Shown here in pieces: positions 19,169 to 29,406 of a DNA stretch of 64,000 nucleotides. Numbering within the stretch: position 1 is the stretch's first letter; every line of letters begins with the position of its first letter. Source of the stretch: Melioribacter sp. (GTDB taxonomy: Bacteria; Bacteroidota; Ignavibacteria; Ignavibacteriales; Melioribacteraceae); contig JAOACD010000004.1 of NCBI GenBank assembly GCA_026417975.1, positions 1 through 64,000 of the forward strand, given 5' to 3'. Position numbers and translations under genes: made by a program. The notes under the pieces are model-generated. The model saw only the letters and a program-made list of their open reading frames with translations. It did not search any database and was not told the origin of the DNA.

Positions 19169-19954
19169 CTAATCTTGTTTGTTTTCTTTCTTTGCTTTTT
19201 CGACTAGTTCAATAAAAGGTTTAAATAAATCAATTGGCACTGGAAATATAGTAGTTGAATTCTTTTCTGCAGCAACTTCAATTAAAGTCTGCAAGAATCT
19301 TAGTTGCAATGCATAAGGTGAACTACTAATTATATTGGATGCATCTGCAAGTCTTTGAGCCGCTTGATATTCGCCTTCTGCATGAATTACTTTAGCACGA
19401 CGTTCCCTTTCAGCTTCTGCTTGACGTGCAATTGCTCTTTGCATTTCAACTGGTAAATCTACATTCTTAACTTCAACAAGTGAAACTTTAATACCCCAAG
19501 GTGCAGTATGAGTATCAATTGTTTCTTGGAGATGACGATTAATTTTATCCCGTTCAGTTAATAGTTCATCCAATTCAGATTGACCTAGCATACTTCTTAG
19601 TGTTGTTTGGGCAAGTTGAGAAGTAGCATATAGATAGTTTTCCACTTCTACAACAGCTTTTGCTGCATCAATTACACGGAAATATACAACGGCACTTACT
19701 TTAATTGAAATATTGTCTTTTGTAATAACATCTTGAGGTGGAACTTCCATTGCTACGACTCTTAAACTTACACGTACCATTCTATCAACGATTGGAATAA
19801 GAAAGATTAAACCTGGTCCTTTAGTAGGAATTAGTCTCCCTAATCTGAAAATAACAGCCCTTTCATATTCACGTAGAACTCTAATTGCGCTTGCTAATAT
19901 AATTATTACAAAGAATGCTATTACGAATGTTATTGTGATATTTTCTGGTCCCAT
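19169..19954 (-). CDS. slipin (stomatin/prohibitin, SPFH family)
   Basis: An SPFH protein with an N-terminal membrane segment ([17 protein letters not shown]), a band-7 domain ([15 protein letters not shown] through about residue 170) and a coiled coil rich in [12 protein letters not shown]. Slipins scaffold membrane microdomains and are substrates or partners of NfeD-type proteases. The upstream gene is exactly such an NfeD protein, 13 bases away, so they form the known NfeD-slipin operon pair. Confidence 0.92.
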   Translation of the reverse strand: MGPENITITFVIAFFVIIILASAIRVLREYERAVIFRLGRLIPTKGPGLIFLIPIVDRMVRVSLRVVAMEVPPQDVITKDNISIKVSAVVYFRVIDAAKAVVEVENYLYATSQLAQTTLRSMLGQSELDELLTERDKINRHLQETIDTHTAPWGIKVSLVEVKNVDLPVEMQRAIARQAEAERERRAKVIHAEGEYQAAQRLADASNIISSSPYALQLRFLQTLIEVAAEKNSTTIFPVPIDLFKPFIELVEKAKKENKQD

Positions 19955-19967
19955 TTTTTTACCTGTT

Positions 19968-21275
19968 TTAATTGTTTAATTCTTTTTCAACTATTAATAT
20001 TAAATTACTTCTGTCAACTACTCTTACTTTTTCACCGGGATTAATTTCCCCGTTTTTGCATTCTGCTGTCCATATTTCACCATGCAATAAAATTTGTCCA
20101 GGGGCTTTTGTGCTGATTTTTGAAATTGCTTTACCAATTTCGCCAATCATGCCTTCAATTCCTGTTGAAGGTTTTCTTTTTTGAGCAGCAATTCCTTTGC
20201 CTAGGGCAAATGCAAAGAAAAGAGCTGTAAGTATAGTAACAGCTATTATAACACTTAATGATATTTTCAAAAAATCTCCTGTAAAGTCTGAATTAATTAA
20301 CATCAGCGAACCGATGACGAACGAAATTATGCCTCCTATTGTAAGCAATCCATGACTTACAACCATTGTTTCGGCAATAAATAGAAGTATTGCAAAGATG
20401 ATTAAACCAAGTGCGGCATAATTAATTGGTAGGGTATGAAAAGAGTAAAATGCAAGAATAAGACATATTACACCAACTATTCCTGGCAAAATTGAGCCAG
20501 GGTTACTTAGTTCAAAGATTAATCCGTAAATTCCTACCATTAATAATATATAAGCAATATTTGGGTCGCTTATTATGTCTAGGAGTTTTTGAATAAAATT
20601 CATTTCGAGGTTGTAGATTTGAGCATTTTTTGTTTTAATTATTTTAATTCCATAAGCAGTTTCTATTTTTTTTCCATCAATTGAAGTTAATAAGCTATCT
20701 AAATTTTGCGAGACTATATCAATTACATTTTGTTTTAATGCTTCTGTTTCAGATAAAGCTAAACTTTCTCTAACAGCTTTTTCTGCCCACTTAATATTTC
20801 GGTTACGTTTTTCTGCTATACTTCTAATAAGAGCAGCTGCATCGTTGGTAGCTTTTTGCATCATCACGTTGATGCTATCTTTATTATTTTGTTGTCCGCT
20901 TTCATTTATCATAACAGGATGAGCTGCGCCTATGTTTGTGGCGGGGGCCATTGCGGCTATATGTGCAGCAAGTGTAATGAAAACTCCAGCAGATGCTGCC
21001 TGCGAACCCGAAGGTGAAACATATACAATAATGGGAATTTTAGATAACAAAAAGTCACTTACAATTATTCTTGTAGATTTTAATAGACCTCCTGGTGTGT
21101 TAAGTTCAATAATTAAACATTCGGCATTATCTCTTTCTGCTTTTTTGATTGATTCATGTATGTAATTTGCAACAACAGGATTAATAGTGCCATCGACTTT
21201 TAATTTGTAAATTAAGTTTTTTTGCTGGGGAGTTTGAAGAAGTAGAAGTGATAATATTAATAAGAGAACTTTCAT
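19968..21275 (-). CDS. NfeD family ClpP-class membrane serine protease
   Basis: It has a signal peptide, then a ClpP-fold protease domain (about residues 25-210) with the nucleophile in [15 protein letters not shown] and a candidate catalytic lysine near [13 protein letters not shown], then four or so transmembrane helices (about 225-365) and a C-terminal OB-fold NfeD domain ending [11 protein letters not shown]. Archaeal homologues cleave stomatin, and the slipin gene follows directly. The longest frame starts at a GTG (21284). I take the ATG at 21275, which has GGAG 8 bases upstream and begins the signal peptide [13 protein letters not shown]. Confidence 0.9.
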   Translation of the reverse strand: MKVLLLILSLLLLQTPQQKNLIYKLKVDGTINPVVANYIHESIKKAERDNAECLIIELNTPGGLLKSTRIIVSDFLLSKIPIIVYVSPSGSQAASAGVFITLAAHIAAMAPATNIGAAHPVMINESGQQNNKDSINVMMQKATNDAAALIRSIAEKRNRNIKWAEKAVRESLALSETEALKQNVIDIVSQNLDSLLTSIDGKKIETAYGIKIIKTKNAQIYNLEMNFIQKLLDIISDPNIAYILLMVGIYGLIFELSNPGSILPGIVGVICLILAFYSFHTLPINYAALGLIIFAILLFIAETMVVSHGLLTIGGIISFVIGSLMLINSDFTGDFLKISLSVIIAVTILTALFFAFALGKGIAAQKRKPSTGIEGMIGEIGKAISKISTKAPGQILLHGEIWTAECKNGEINPGEKVRVVDRSNLILIVEKELNN

Positions 21276-21452
21276 TACAGGCACTCCAAGCTTAAATCAC
21301 AAAGAATCACAACATCTGGATAAAATTCAATAAAATGTAAATAAATATTTTTCAAGAAGCAATGAACTGGAGGGATATTTTATTTGAATTAATAGTTGAT
21401 ATTTTACAAGGCGGGTAAAAATATTTAAATATATGCAATTAAAATTAATTTA

Positions 21453-22697
21453 TTATTCAAACCATGAAACGATTTCTAAGTTCCCAGTACCTGGGAAAGC
21501 TGGTGGACTTGCAAGCATAAATCTACCATCGTAGCGATATTTTTTACTAAAGCCATTGACAATTATGATTTGGTTTCCTGATTGTCGAAACTGTCCTACT
21601 TCACCTCTAGTATACTGTGTAATACCGCCATACAAATAAATAAAACCACTTGGTGGGCGTGTATTATAATTTTCTGCAGTGAAAGAACCGCGCTGTGCAT
21701 ATATAGCTGCTTGAATAATAATATCTGAACGATTTGCAGTATTATCTGAAATTACTACATCTCTTTCAGCTACAATTCCTAACATATCCCTTGAATTAGG
21801 ATTTGTTTGAGGATTATCATAGCATACAATATTATCTTCGAGAAATATTTTTCCTCTGTTTCCTCCAGTTCCAGAAACAGCAAGTGTGTACTGGCCTTTA
21901 ACAGTTCCTTTAATTCTTACTTCTGCATTGTCAATATATATAACACCATTTGGAGCAAAAGTCGATGCCAAAACATATGTCCATGAACCTGTCTGGCTAT
22001 AGCGGTAGCGTATACTATCGCCTCTAAATTCAAGGTAAACTAAGCTTCTACCTGTAATTACTCTACCACCTGAAGCAGCTGCATTTGCAACAGTAGACAC
22101 ACCGTTGGATGGTATATCTTGATGAACCCCTGTTTCTAAGCCACCATAAAATTTTGGCCGCGCACTATTACTGTATTTAACAACACTTCCATCAATTGTA
22201 ACTTTTCCATAAAATACAGGTTCGTCAGCAACTCTTAATTGTCCATTAGTATGAAAAGGACCCCAAACAGTATCTCTTGTTGTCCACCATATATTTGCAC
22301 CTTCTGAATCCGAAAAGTAAGCATATTTTGCAAAAGTACTAGGTTGGAATATTACTTTGATAGTATAAGTTTTTCCTTGATAGTTAGCAACAGAAACTAA
22401 ACGTCTAATTTTTCTAAAAGCGTCTATTGTTGATAATGTAACTGTAATTGTCCCATAATCCCGAGGAGTATCATAAAGAGTGAAATTGTAAGTTCCATCT
22501 GCTAACGAATTGTTAAGGTAAAGTCTGTTTGCAATTAAATTTATTCCAGCAGCTGCGTAAGCATGAGCTTTCGAATTATAATAGTAGTCTGCAAAAGATT
22601 CTATAGTACTTGTTGCCATGTTATTGAAATTTCTTCCAGCAACCATAAATATTAAGCTAAATCCAAGAACAAGTAACAATGCTCCTTTGCCACCCAT
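21453..22697 (-). CDS. pilin-system protein, PilX/DUF4900-like
   Basis: A 414-residue protein with an N-terminal hydrophobic helix (ALLLVLGFSLIFMVAG) followed by a helical segment and a long beta-rich domain. The domain contains WGPFHTNGQLRV, a pattern I associate with DUF4900-type PilX-like proteins, where a putative strand domain displays a 'HTNG' turn. It is last of three minor-pilin-like genes. The canonical prepilin GFxxxE cleavage motif is not obvious, so processing by a prepilin peptidase is uncertain. Confidence 0.65.
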   Translation of the reverse strand: MGGKGALLLVLGFSLIFMVAGRNFNNMATSTIESFADYYYNSKAHAYAAAGINLIANRLYLNNSLADGTYNFTLYDTPRDYGTITVTLSTIDAFRKIRRLVSVANYQGKTYTIKVIFQPSTFAKYAYFSDSEGANIWWTTRDTVWGPFHTNGQLRVADEPVFYGKVTIDGSVVKYSNSARPKFYGGLETGVHQDIPSNGVSTVANAAASGGRVITGRSLVYLEFRGDSIRYRYSQTGSWTYVLASTFAPNGVIYIDNAEVRIKGTVKGQYTLAVSGTGGNRGKIFLEDNIVCYDNPQTNPNSRDMLGIVAERDVVISDNTANRSDIIIQAAIYAQRGSFTAENYNTRPPSGFIYLYGGITQYTRGEVGQFRQSGNQIIIVNGFSKKYRYDGRFMLASPPAFPGTGNLEIVSWFE

Positions 22698-22709
22698 TTT
22701 ATAACTCCG

Positions 22710-23348
22710 TTATCTTGTCTTTAAATTTCTTGCAGCTAATCTAATTTGACGCCAAATTACTTTTCTTTCTGCAGAATAATCGTTCCCATAAGCAGCAGGA
22801 TTTTCTACGGCAACATCAATTTGAATTGTTGCAATTCCTAATGGAGGATTAGAAGGCATATTTCTTGGCTTTAATGTATCCCCCATAGTATCGTAAAAAG
22901 TTAATTTGAATTGAGTTACTCCTAAATTTGAGCCACGAGCTGGTTGGTTGTTAACAACTCTGTATAATATTCTGTCGTTTGGATTTGGGGTTTCTCTTAA
23001 TTCATCCTTTCTTCCTAAGTAGTACTTTAATGTATCAACAACTCCGTCCCCTTCTAAATTTGTTTGACTTACTGCAACGTCTGTAAGGAATGTGATACTT
23101 GTATCTGAAGCACTTATAATTGCTTTGGCTGGGTCTGGAATTTTTGTCCAATCTGCACAATATCCTATTTTAGTAAAATCATGTTCTATTAAACGAACTA
23201 CATCTACAAGATTTTGCTGAACAATTTTTTCTCCATTAAATAAATAGTTATTTTGTATAGCAGTATCATTCATTCTTAAAAGTATTAACAGTAGTAAACC
23301 CCCTATTATGGTTGAACCAAGTATGTCAACCAGTGTACTAAATCCCAT
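22710..23348 (-). CDS. minor pilin, PilW-like
   Basis: A 212-residue protein with a short leader MGFSTLVDILGSTIIGGLLLLILLR, a single N-terminal hydrophobic helix, and a soluble domain with DLVDVVRLIEHDFTKIGY-like spacing reminiscent of PilW. It contains YYLG and NPNDRILYRVVN segments, which look like pseudopilin beta-sheet. The start overlaps the preceding gene's stop as TAATG. Assignment is from position and architecture; the family match is weak. Confidence 0.55.
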   Translation of the reverse strand: MGFSTLVDILGSTIIGGLLLLILLRMNDTAIQNNYLFNGEKIVQQNLVDVVRLIEHDFTKIGYCADWTKIPDPAKAIISASDTSITFLTDVAVSQTNLEGDGVVDTLKYYLGRKDELRETPNPNDRILYRVVNNQPARGSNLGVTQFKLTFYDTMGDTLKPRNMPSNPPLGIATIQIDVAVENPAAYGNDYSAERKVIWRQIRLAARNLKTR

Positions 23349-23881
23349 TACTTAAACCTCCAATAACTATATACTGTTGACATTCTTATTGTATCTTTCA
23401 TCGCATCGCTTGTAACAATTACTTGGATTCTTTTATGCCAAGTTCTTGTAGTGCTTACTGTATTAGGGTTATTTTGATCTACATAATCTACTCTGCAAAA
23501 AGTTTTAAAGAAAATTTTTTTTGTAAGGTCATTTGGATCTAAAATTAAAGAATCAAGAAGTGGTACTGTACGATAACAATTAAAATCATCAAAATCATCA
23601 AAACGGTTTGGATCGTTTCTATTTTCGCCGCTGTCGAGTCCAAGGTTATTTGGTAGCGTTAATTGACTTGTAGAAGTTACTTCTGTTGTGTCTGAGTTTT
23701 CATCAAATGCTTTGCTTATAGCTCTTTCAATCATTGATGTACCTAGCGAAGTGGCCATAATTCCGTATCTATTATCGATCATTGTTGTGTTTGTAGTTAA
23801 AAGACCTCTGTTTACAGTGAGTATTACAGTACTCAAAAGAAATATAGCCCCTATCGTAAGTAACATTTGTCCAGTGTTCAT
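23348..23881 (-). CDS. minor pilin, PilV-like
   Basis: A 177-residue protein with an N-terminal hydrophobic segment (MLLTIGAIFLLSTVILTV), a helix with TSLGTSMIERAISKAFDE and a C-terminal domain with RTWHKRIQVIVT, resembling PilV/type IV pilus modification proteins. It is the first gene of the three-gene pilin-like operon (23881 to 21453). No pilus motor or secretin is nearby, so this may be an accessory cluster for a type IV pilus or type II-like system encoded elsewhere. Confidence 0.55.
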   Translation of the reverse strand: MNTGQMLLTIGAIFLLSTVILTVNRGLLTTNTTMIDNRYGIMATSLGTSMIERAISKAFDENSDTTEVTSTSQLTLPNNLGLDSGENRNDPNRFDDFDDFNCYRTVPLLDSLILDPNDLTKKIFFKTFCRVDYVDQNNPNTVSTTRTWHKRIQVIVTSDAMKDTIRMSTVYSYWRFK

Positions 23882-24051
23882 AACATCACCGAATTAACTC
23901 GTATAAAAATTAAATAAAATCTACTATTATTGCTATACAAATATTATGCTATAATTAAATGATGTAATACAAATCAAAATATTGATTTTTTTTCTAAATC
24001 AGTAATTTTGACTTGTAAATTTTTACTTTTCGTCCAAAAAATCAGGTTTTT

Positions 24052-24639
24052 ATGGATCCAATAAACATTTTATTAACTATAAATCTTATTGCTACAATTG
24101 GTGCTAATTGGAATGCGGTTAAGAAAGGGGTCAAAGTTTCTGTTACTAAAGTTCTTGAAAGACCATCTACATATCTTCAAAAATTACCTCAAAATGTTGC
24201 TGCATTAGTATTTGTTCTTATTATAGTTGGAATCTTTGGAATAGGAAATTTATCAATTAAGTCAAAAGAAGAATTTTTATCAGTTCGTTTGGTAGGATTA
24301 ATAGCTTTTGTTTTATTTTCTTGGTTGCAAATTTATGCTTTTAAAACTCTTGGAGTTTATTACACACAAGAAATTGTAATTTTAAGAGACCATAAACTAA
24401 TCAGGACTGGATTGTATAGGTATATTAGACATCCTCAGTATTTTTTTCAAATATTAAGTGATTTAGGGGCAGGCGTAGCTTTACTTAATTATTTAGTTAT
24501 ATTTGTTGTAATTTTTGTAGAATTGCCACTTTTTGTACTTCGTGCCATGTATGAAGATAAGTTACTACAAAAACATTTTAAGGAGGAATTTTTGGATTAC
24601 AAAAAACATAGTGGTTTTTTTATTCCGTTTATAGGTTAA
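24052..24639 (+). CDS. isoprenylcysteine methyltransferase-like membrane protein
   Basis: A 195-residue integral membrane protein of the ICMT/PEMT superfamily. There are about four hydrophobic helices, and the SAM-binding signature is at LIRTGLYRYIRHPQYFFQIL (about residues 120-139). It ends with an ED(K)L...H...EEFLDYKK motif, the conserved C-terminal E-x-x-L...Y element. The substrate is unknown; bacterial relatives methylate varied lipids or small molecules. It precedes the amidase gene by 3 bases and is likely co-transcribed. Confidence 0.82.
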   Translation: MDPINILLTINLIATIGANWNAVKKGVKVSVTKVLERPSTYLQKLPQNVAALVFVLIIVGIFGIGNLSIKSKEEFLSVRLVGLIAFVLFSWLQIYAFKTLGVYYTQEIVILRDHKLIRTGLYRYIRHPQYFFQILSDLGAGVALLNYLVIFVVIFVELPLFVLRAMYEDKLLQKHFKEEFLDYKKHSGFFIPFIG

Positions 24640-24642
24640 GAT

Positions 24643-26217
24643 ATGAGAGAGAAGCTTTTCATTTTCCTATTAGCTTGTTTAACTTTTTCAAGTCTTTATT
24701 CACAGCGGCAATTAAAAACATCAGTAAAAATTGGGGAAAAAGATTATTCGATTTCATGTATTAATAAAAATGGTGTGGTTTTTATTTCTGCCAAAGAATT
24801 AGCATCAATCCTTTCTTTAAATTGTTACTTTAATTCTGAAACTAAAAAGATTGAAATAAAATTTTCTAATTACTCAGTTAAATTAACTGCAGAAAGTAAC
24901 TTTATTGTTTTATTAAGAAAAGAAGACAATTATCAGAAAGTATATCAAATCCCTTTAACCCCGCTTTTAATACAGGATGATATTTTTTTCCCTATTGCCT
25001 TTACTGTGGGATATTTAAGTATAGCTTATGGAAGTAATATGATTTATAATCAAGAATCCAATTCATTAGTTATAACTGATGAATCAACTTTGAAAACGAT
25101 AAAAACCAAAGTTGAGAATAACTTTAAGTACGACTTATATCAAATTTACGTGGAAGAGAAAATCAATGGTACATTGGTTCGTTTTAAAACTAGTAGAAAA
25201 ATAACGTTACCACGTTATTCAATTATTAACAATATTCTTTATGTTTTTTTTGCTAATGCAACAGTAAACCCAGAAGTAACAAAAGGACTTTTACCTTTAG
25301 GATTGATAAGGGATTATAGTTTATCAATTATTTCAGAAAAAAATTTTCAATTTGAGTTTTTTCTTGCAGAAGAACACTCATCAATTGAAATTTTTCAGGA
25401 TAGTAATACAAGTGATATAATTTTAACTATTCATAACAAAGTTCTTTCTTCGAGAGCGAAAAAGATAAATGATGTCAAAGATAAGTGGATTTTTGATGCT
25501 GTAGTAATAGATGCAGGTCATGGCGGAGAAGATCCAGGTGCTATAGGTGTAACAGGAGTTAAGGAAAAAGATATTAATTTAGGAATTGCACTTAAGCTTG
25601 GAAAGCTAATAGAAGAAAATCTTCCTACTGTAAGAGTTATATATACAAGAAAGACAGATACATTTGTTGAGTTGTATAAGCGTGGTAAAATAGCAAATGA
25701 AAATGGAGGTAAACTTTTTATATCTATTCATTGTAATTCAACACCACAAAAAAATACAAATAGTAGAGGCTTCGAAGTTTATCTTTTAAGGCCTGGAAGA
25801 ACAAAAGAGGCAATTGCTATAGCAGAATTTGAAAATAGCGTAATAAAGTATGAAGACAATCCTGAAAGATACCAACAGCTAACTGATGAAAATTTTATTC
25901 TTGTAACAATGGCACATTCTCAATTTATGAGGTACTCAGAGAAATTTTCTGATATTCTTAATCAAGAATGGGAAAAGATGGTAGAAATTCCATCTAATGG
26001 AATAAAACAAGCAGGTTTTTATGTGCTTGTTGGAGCTTCAATGCCTTCAGTTTTAATAGAAACAGGATATTTATCGAATAAGAGAGATGAAGAATATTTA
26101 AGGAGTAGCAAAGGACAACTAGAAATTGCAAAAGCGATTTTCAATGCAATTAAAAAGTTTAAAGAATTTTATGATAAAGAGGTGGAAGTTTTAAATGAGA
26201 AAGAAAATAAAGATTAA
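24643..26217 (+). CDS. N-acetylmuramoyl-L-alanine amidase, exported
   Basis: A 524-residue secreted cell-wall hydrolase. Signal peptide (FIFLLACLTFSSLYS), then a copper-amine-oxidase-N/AMIN-like region (about 25-260) that probably binds peptidoglycan, then a zinc amidase_3 domain (about 285-515). The domain has VVIDAGHGGEDPGAIG (His), the Glu ligand in KEKDINLG, SIHCNS (His) and a final VLIETGYLSN (catalytic Glu). It cleaves the amide between MurNAc and the peptide stem, probably in septum splitting. No LysM or SPOR domain is visible. Confidence 0.93.
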   Translation: MREKLFIFLLACLTFSSLYSQRQLKTSVKIGEKDYSISCINKNGVVFISAKELASILSLNCYFNSETKKIEIKFSNYSVKLTAESNFIVLLRKEDNYQKVYQIPLTPLLIQDDIFFPIAFTVGYLSIAYGSNMIYNQESNSLVITDESTLKTIKTKVENNFKYDLYQIYVEEKINGTLVRFKTSRKITLPRYSIINNILYVFFANATVNPEVTKGLLPLGLIRDYSLSIISEKNFQFEFFLAEEHSSIEIFQDSNTSDIILTIHNKVLSSRAKKINDVKDKWIFDAVVIDAGHGGEDPGAIGVTGVKEKDINLGIALKLGKLIEENLPTVRVIYTRKTDTFVELYKRGKIANENGGKLFISIHCNSTPQKNTNSRGFEVYLLRPGRTKEAIAIAEFENSVIKYEDNPERYQQLTDENFILVTMAHSQFMRYSEKFSDILNQEWEKMVEIPSNGIKQAGFYVLVGASMPSVLIETGYLSNKRDEEYLRSSKGQLEIAKAIFNAIKKFKEFYDKEVEVLNEKENKD

Positions 26218-26233
26218 TCTTTTCTAAATAAGA

Positions 26234-27151
26234 CTAACTCTTCAACAGATTTATAAGGGCATCGTCTAATAATTCATACTGGAATTTATAACCCAAACTT
26301 TGAGTTCTTTTTGGAGAAACATTTGCACTCGAAAGTAGATATTTCGCGGCTTCTCCAAAAAAAATTTTTAATATCAAGGGGGTAATTTTAAGGTAAGATG
26401 GCCTATTTAAGTTTTTTCCTAGAATTTTTGTAAATTCTTTCATTCTTACTTTATGAGGTGAAACAGCATTTAATGTTCCATTAATGTCAGGATTGTTCAA
26501 AGCATAAAGAAATATACCGACAGCATCATTTATATGAATCCAAGGAAACCACTGATTTCCATTGCCTAAAGTTCCACCTAAAAAAAACTTAAACTGCAAA
26601 ATTAGTTTTGGTAAAGCCCCCCCTTCTATAGATAAAACTGTACCAAGTCTTATGTTTACTACTCTAATACCATAATTTATTAATTTCTTGGACTCGTTTT
26701 CCCAATCATAAACTAGATTTGCTAGAAATCCTTCTCCCTTTTCTGAATATTCATCAACTTCATTTTCACTATATCCGTAGAATCCAACAGCAGAAGCCGC
26801 TAAGAAATTAAGTGGTTTGTTGTTTATATCGTTTAGTGCATTTACAAAAGCTCGTGTGGTTAATACTCTGCTGTTGTAAATTTCTTCCTTAAATTTTTTG
26901 TTCCATCTTTTAGAGGCTATGTTTTCTCCTGCAAGATGGATGATAGTATGTGAATTCTCAAGATATTTTTTCCAGCTATCAATATCATTATAATCCCAGT
27001 AAACATAATCTTTTACGTTTTTAATTATTCTTTTTGCTTTTTCAGGATTTCTTGTAAATATTATAACATCGTCTTTATCTTCTATTAGACTTTCTGTAAT
27101 TTTTCTGCCAATTAAACCTGTAGCGCCAGTAATAATTATTTTCCTGTCCAT
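26234..27151 (-). CDS. TIGR01777-family NAD(P)-dependent epimerase (SDR39U1-like)
   Basis: A short-chain-dehydrogenase-like epimerase. It has an N-terminal TGATGLIGRKI nucleotide loop, LAGENIASKRWNKKFKEEIYNSR (the family-specific block) and SAVGFYGYS near the active-site Tyr. GNGNQWFPWIHINDAVG and a C-terminal ANVSPKRTQSLGYKF (the DUF1731-like tail) complete the TIGR01777/YfcH pattern. Its substrate is unknown. It converges on the amidase gene with a 16-base gap. Confidence 0.9.
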   Translation of the reverse strand: MDRKIIITGATGLIGRKITESLIEDKDDVIIFTRNPEKAKRIIKNVKDYVYWDYNDIDSWKKYLENSHTIIHLAGENIASKRWNKKFKEEIYNSRVLTTRAFVNALNDINNKPLNFLAASAVGFYGYSENEVDEYSEKGEGFLANLVYDWENESKKLINYGIRVVNIRLGTVLSIEGGALPKLILQFKFFLGGTLGNGNQWFPWIHINDAVGIFLYALNNPDINGTLNAVSPHKVRMKEFTKILGKNLNRPSYLKITPLILKIFFGEAAKYLLSSANVSPKRTQSLGYKFQYELLDDALINLLKS

Positions 27152-27249
27152 TTTCTAAATTTCGATTAAGTTTTTATACAACAATATATTTACTTTTAAA
27201 AGTAAAAACCATTAGTCAAATAATAAAATTATCATTAATTCTTTACATA

Positions 27250-27733
27250 ACTTATTTGATAAATATTTATTCTCGATTGCTTTCTTTAAAGGAACTGTAA
27301 AAGATAAAACAACAGGTAAAAATTAAGCTAAGTATATTTACGTATATCGAACTCTGGAGTAAGAACAAAAGTACATTTTCAAATGATGTACTCATTATCT
27401 AAGAATGTTGATAAAGTAGGAGAATCATTTAGAACGATTAGATTAAATGAAATATTTGGAGATAGAGGAACAATACTAAACATTCAATTCAATTTCAATG
27501 AAGAGATTTTAGGTTAATGAAAATTTATTTAAAGAGAATTAAAATGAAGCAAACTTGACATTTCAATGATGTATTAATAAGTGCTTCTCAAGTAAGTAAA
27601 GAAATTTTAATAATAATAAGAAATCAAAAGCCCATTTTGTGAACTTGGTTTTGGAATTAGGCATAGCTTTATAAGATTTTTGATTGAGTTTAAATGGAAA
27701 TTAAATTTTAGGGAAAGAAATAATTTGTTTTAA
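27250..27733 (+). pseudogene. decayed outer-membrane protein gene (DUF5686/CarboxypepD-reg-like)
   Basis: Three plus-strand fragments read as parts of one large outer-membrane protein, separated by frameshifts and deletions. At about 27250-27326 the frame gives KGTVKDKTTGKN and then a stop, like the start of a CarboxypepD-reg domain (normally GxVxDxxTGxPL). At 27332-27517 the frame reads VGESFRTIRLNEIFGDRGT. At 27620-27733 it reads ELGFGIRHSFIRFLIEFKW and then a stop, resembling the ELGFGI...RFLRVDFVWRL end of DUF5686-type barrels. An intact homologue would be over 2 kb, so most of the gene is deleted. This explains most of the 624-base gap. Confidence 0.5.
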
Positions 27734-27775
27734 GAATAAATACTTTTTTACTAAAGAATTTTTAATTCAGCTTTT

Positions 27776-29332
27776 TTATATTCTGTCAAATTCTACTGTA
27801 AATGTTGAGCCTATTCCTTTTTTACTTTTAACATTAATTTTAGAATTTATTAGGTCACAATATTTTTTAACAAGTGCAAGTCCCAATCCAGTACCCTCAA
27901 ACATTCTTGAGTATGAATTATCTTCTTGAGTAAATGTTGAAAATAAATAAGGGATGTATTCTTCGTGTATACCAATTCCAGTGTCTGTAATATCAACTAT
28001 TATTTTGTTTTCGTTATCGTATAAAGTTATTTCAATTCTTCCTTCAGGGGTGTATTTTATAGCATTATCAATTATCTGAGAAAATATTTGTTGGCAAGCG
28101 TGTTTGTCTGAGATAATAAGTGGATTTGTAGATTTTGAAGTAAAAATTATATCTAATCCCTTTTTGGCAGTTAATGGTTTATATTTTTCTATTATTTCTT
28201 TTATGTCTGAATTTAGATTTAATAATTCTGGTTTGTATTCGTAAGTTTCTGAAGTAAGTTGAGCCATCTCAAGAATTAAGTTGATTGTTCTTTGTATTCT
28301 TTTACTTTCGGACTCAATTATGTAAGCGTTTTCTATTAATTCATCATTTTTGGTTTCATCTAGCTCTGCTTTCAACATTTGTGAGAGGTTAACAATAATA
28401 TTAACAGGAGTTCTTATTTCATGTGAAATGGTTGCTAAAAATTCTGCTTTTAATTTTTCAAGTTTACTTTTATTATTTTCTAATTCTAAAAGAGATTCTT
28501 CTGCTTTCTTTTTCTCCGAAGTGTTTTGTACAATTACTTCGAAGTAATTTATTTTATTGCGACTATCTTTAATTGGTTTAATAGTTTCTTTGACGTGAAG
28601 GATTGTTCCATCCTTTTTTAGTATGTTGCTTTCTACATTTTTTATAGTAGAATTGCTGTTTATAAAATTTTTTAACAATGTTCTTTTTTCTTTATTGATA
28701 AAAATTTTTTCCCATAAGTTATTTTTTAATAATTCTTCAAAATTATCATAACCAAGCATTTTAACGAACGCATCGTTCACAAAATTTAATTTCCCATCTG
28801 GAAATATTTGATAATATCCTAATGAAACGTCGTTATAAATATCAGAAAGTTGTTTTTCTTTATTCTCTAAATTTCTACATGCAATTTTTAAGTCAGTTAT
28901 ATCTCGATTACTAATATATCTACCGATGTATTTATTGTTATCGTCATAAACAGCCTGACATGCATGATTTATCCATCTTTCTTCTCCATTCTTAGTTATA
29001 ATTTTAAACTCCTGTGTGCAAAAAATTTTTCCTCTTAAGACTTCCCGTGTATGATGGATGAATTTTTCCAAGTGTTCTGGAGAAATGATTTTAAGTAAGA
29101 GGCTTTGTTCTTTTAAAAATTCTTCTTTTGTGTAACCAGTGATAAATTTGCAGGATGGCGACATGTAAGAAATTTTATTATGTGGATCTAACCAATATAT
29201 CCAGTCTATAGAGAATTCTGATATTATTTTATATAATTGATCTCTCGATACATGCCTGTGAGGAAATAATCGTTCATCGTAAATAGTACCCTCTGCGCTA
29301 ATAATAGAGGATTGCTTATTTAACTTTTTCAT
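27776..29332 (-). CDS. PAS-domain sensor histidine kinase
   Basis: A 518-residue soluble kinase. It has PAS/PAC 1 (about 30-145, with the WIYWLDPHNKISYMSPS start and a GRYISNRDITDLK end), PAS 2 (about 160-270), a HisKA helix (phospho-His in FLATISHEIRTPVNIIV), and HATPase_c with N-box FSQIIDNAIKYTPEG, DTGIGI and GTGLGLALVKK. There are no membrane segments, so it senses an intracellular signal through PAS. It lies downstream of a LytTR response regulator on the same strand, 222 bases away, and could feed that regulator. Confidence 0.92.
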   Translation of the reverse strand: MKKLNKQSSIISAEGTIYDERLFPHRHVSRDQLYKIISEFSIDWIYWLDPHNKISYMSPSCKFITGYTKEEFLKEQSLLLKIISPEHLEKFIHHTREVLRGKIFCTQEFKIITKNGEERWINHACQAVYDDNNKYIGRYISNRDITDLKIACRNLENKEKQLSDIYNDVSLGYYQIFPDGKLNFVNDAFVKMLGYDNFEELLKNNLWEKIFINKEKRTLLKNFINSNSTIKNVESNILKKDGTILHVKETIKPIKDSRNKINYFEVIVQNTSEKKKAEESLLELENNKSKLEKLKAEFLATISHEIRTPVNIIVNLSQMLKAELDETKNDELIENAYIIESESKRIQRTINLILEMAQLTSETYEYKPELLNLNSDIKEIIEKYKPLTAKKGLDIIFTSKSTNPLIISDKHACQQIFSQIIDNAIKYTPEGRIEITLYDNENKIIVDITDTGIGIHEEYIPYLFSTFTQEDNSYSRMFEGTGLGLALVKKYCDLINSKINVKSKKGIGSTFTVEFDRI

Positions 29333-29406
29333 TGTTTTTGCTTTCTGTTAAATTGCCCTGATAATTACACCCCTAAAAATTTAAATTCCAGCTGGTATTA
29401 AATTAA

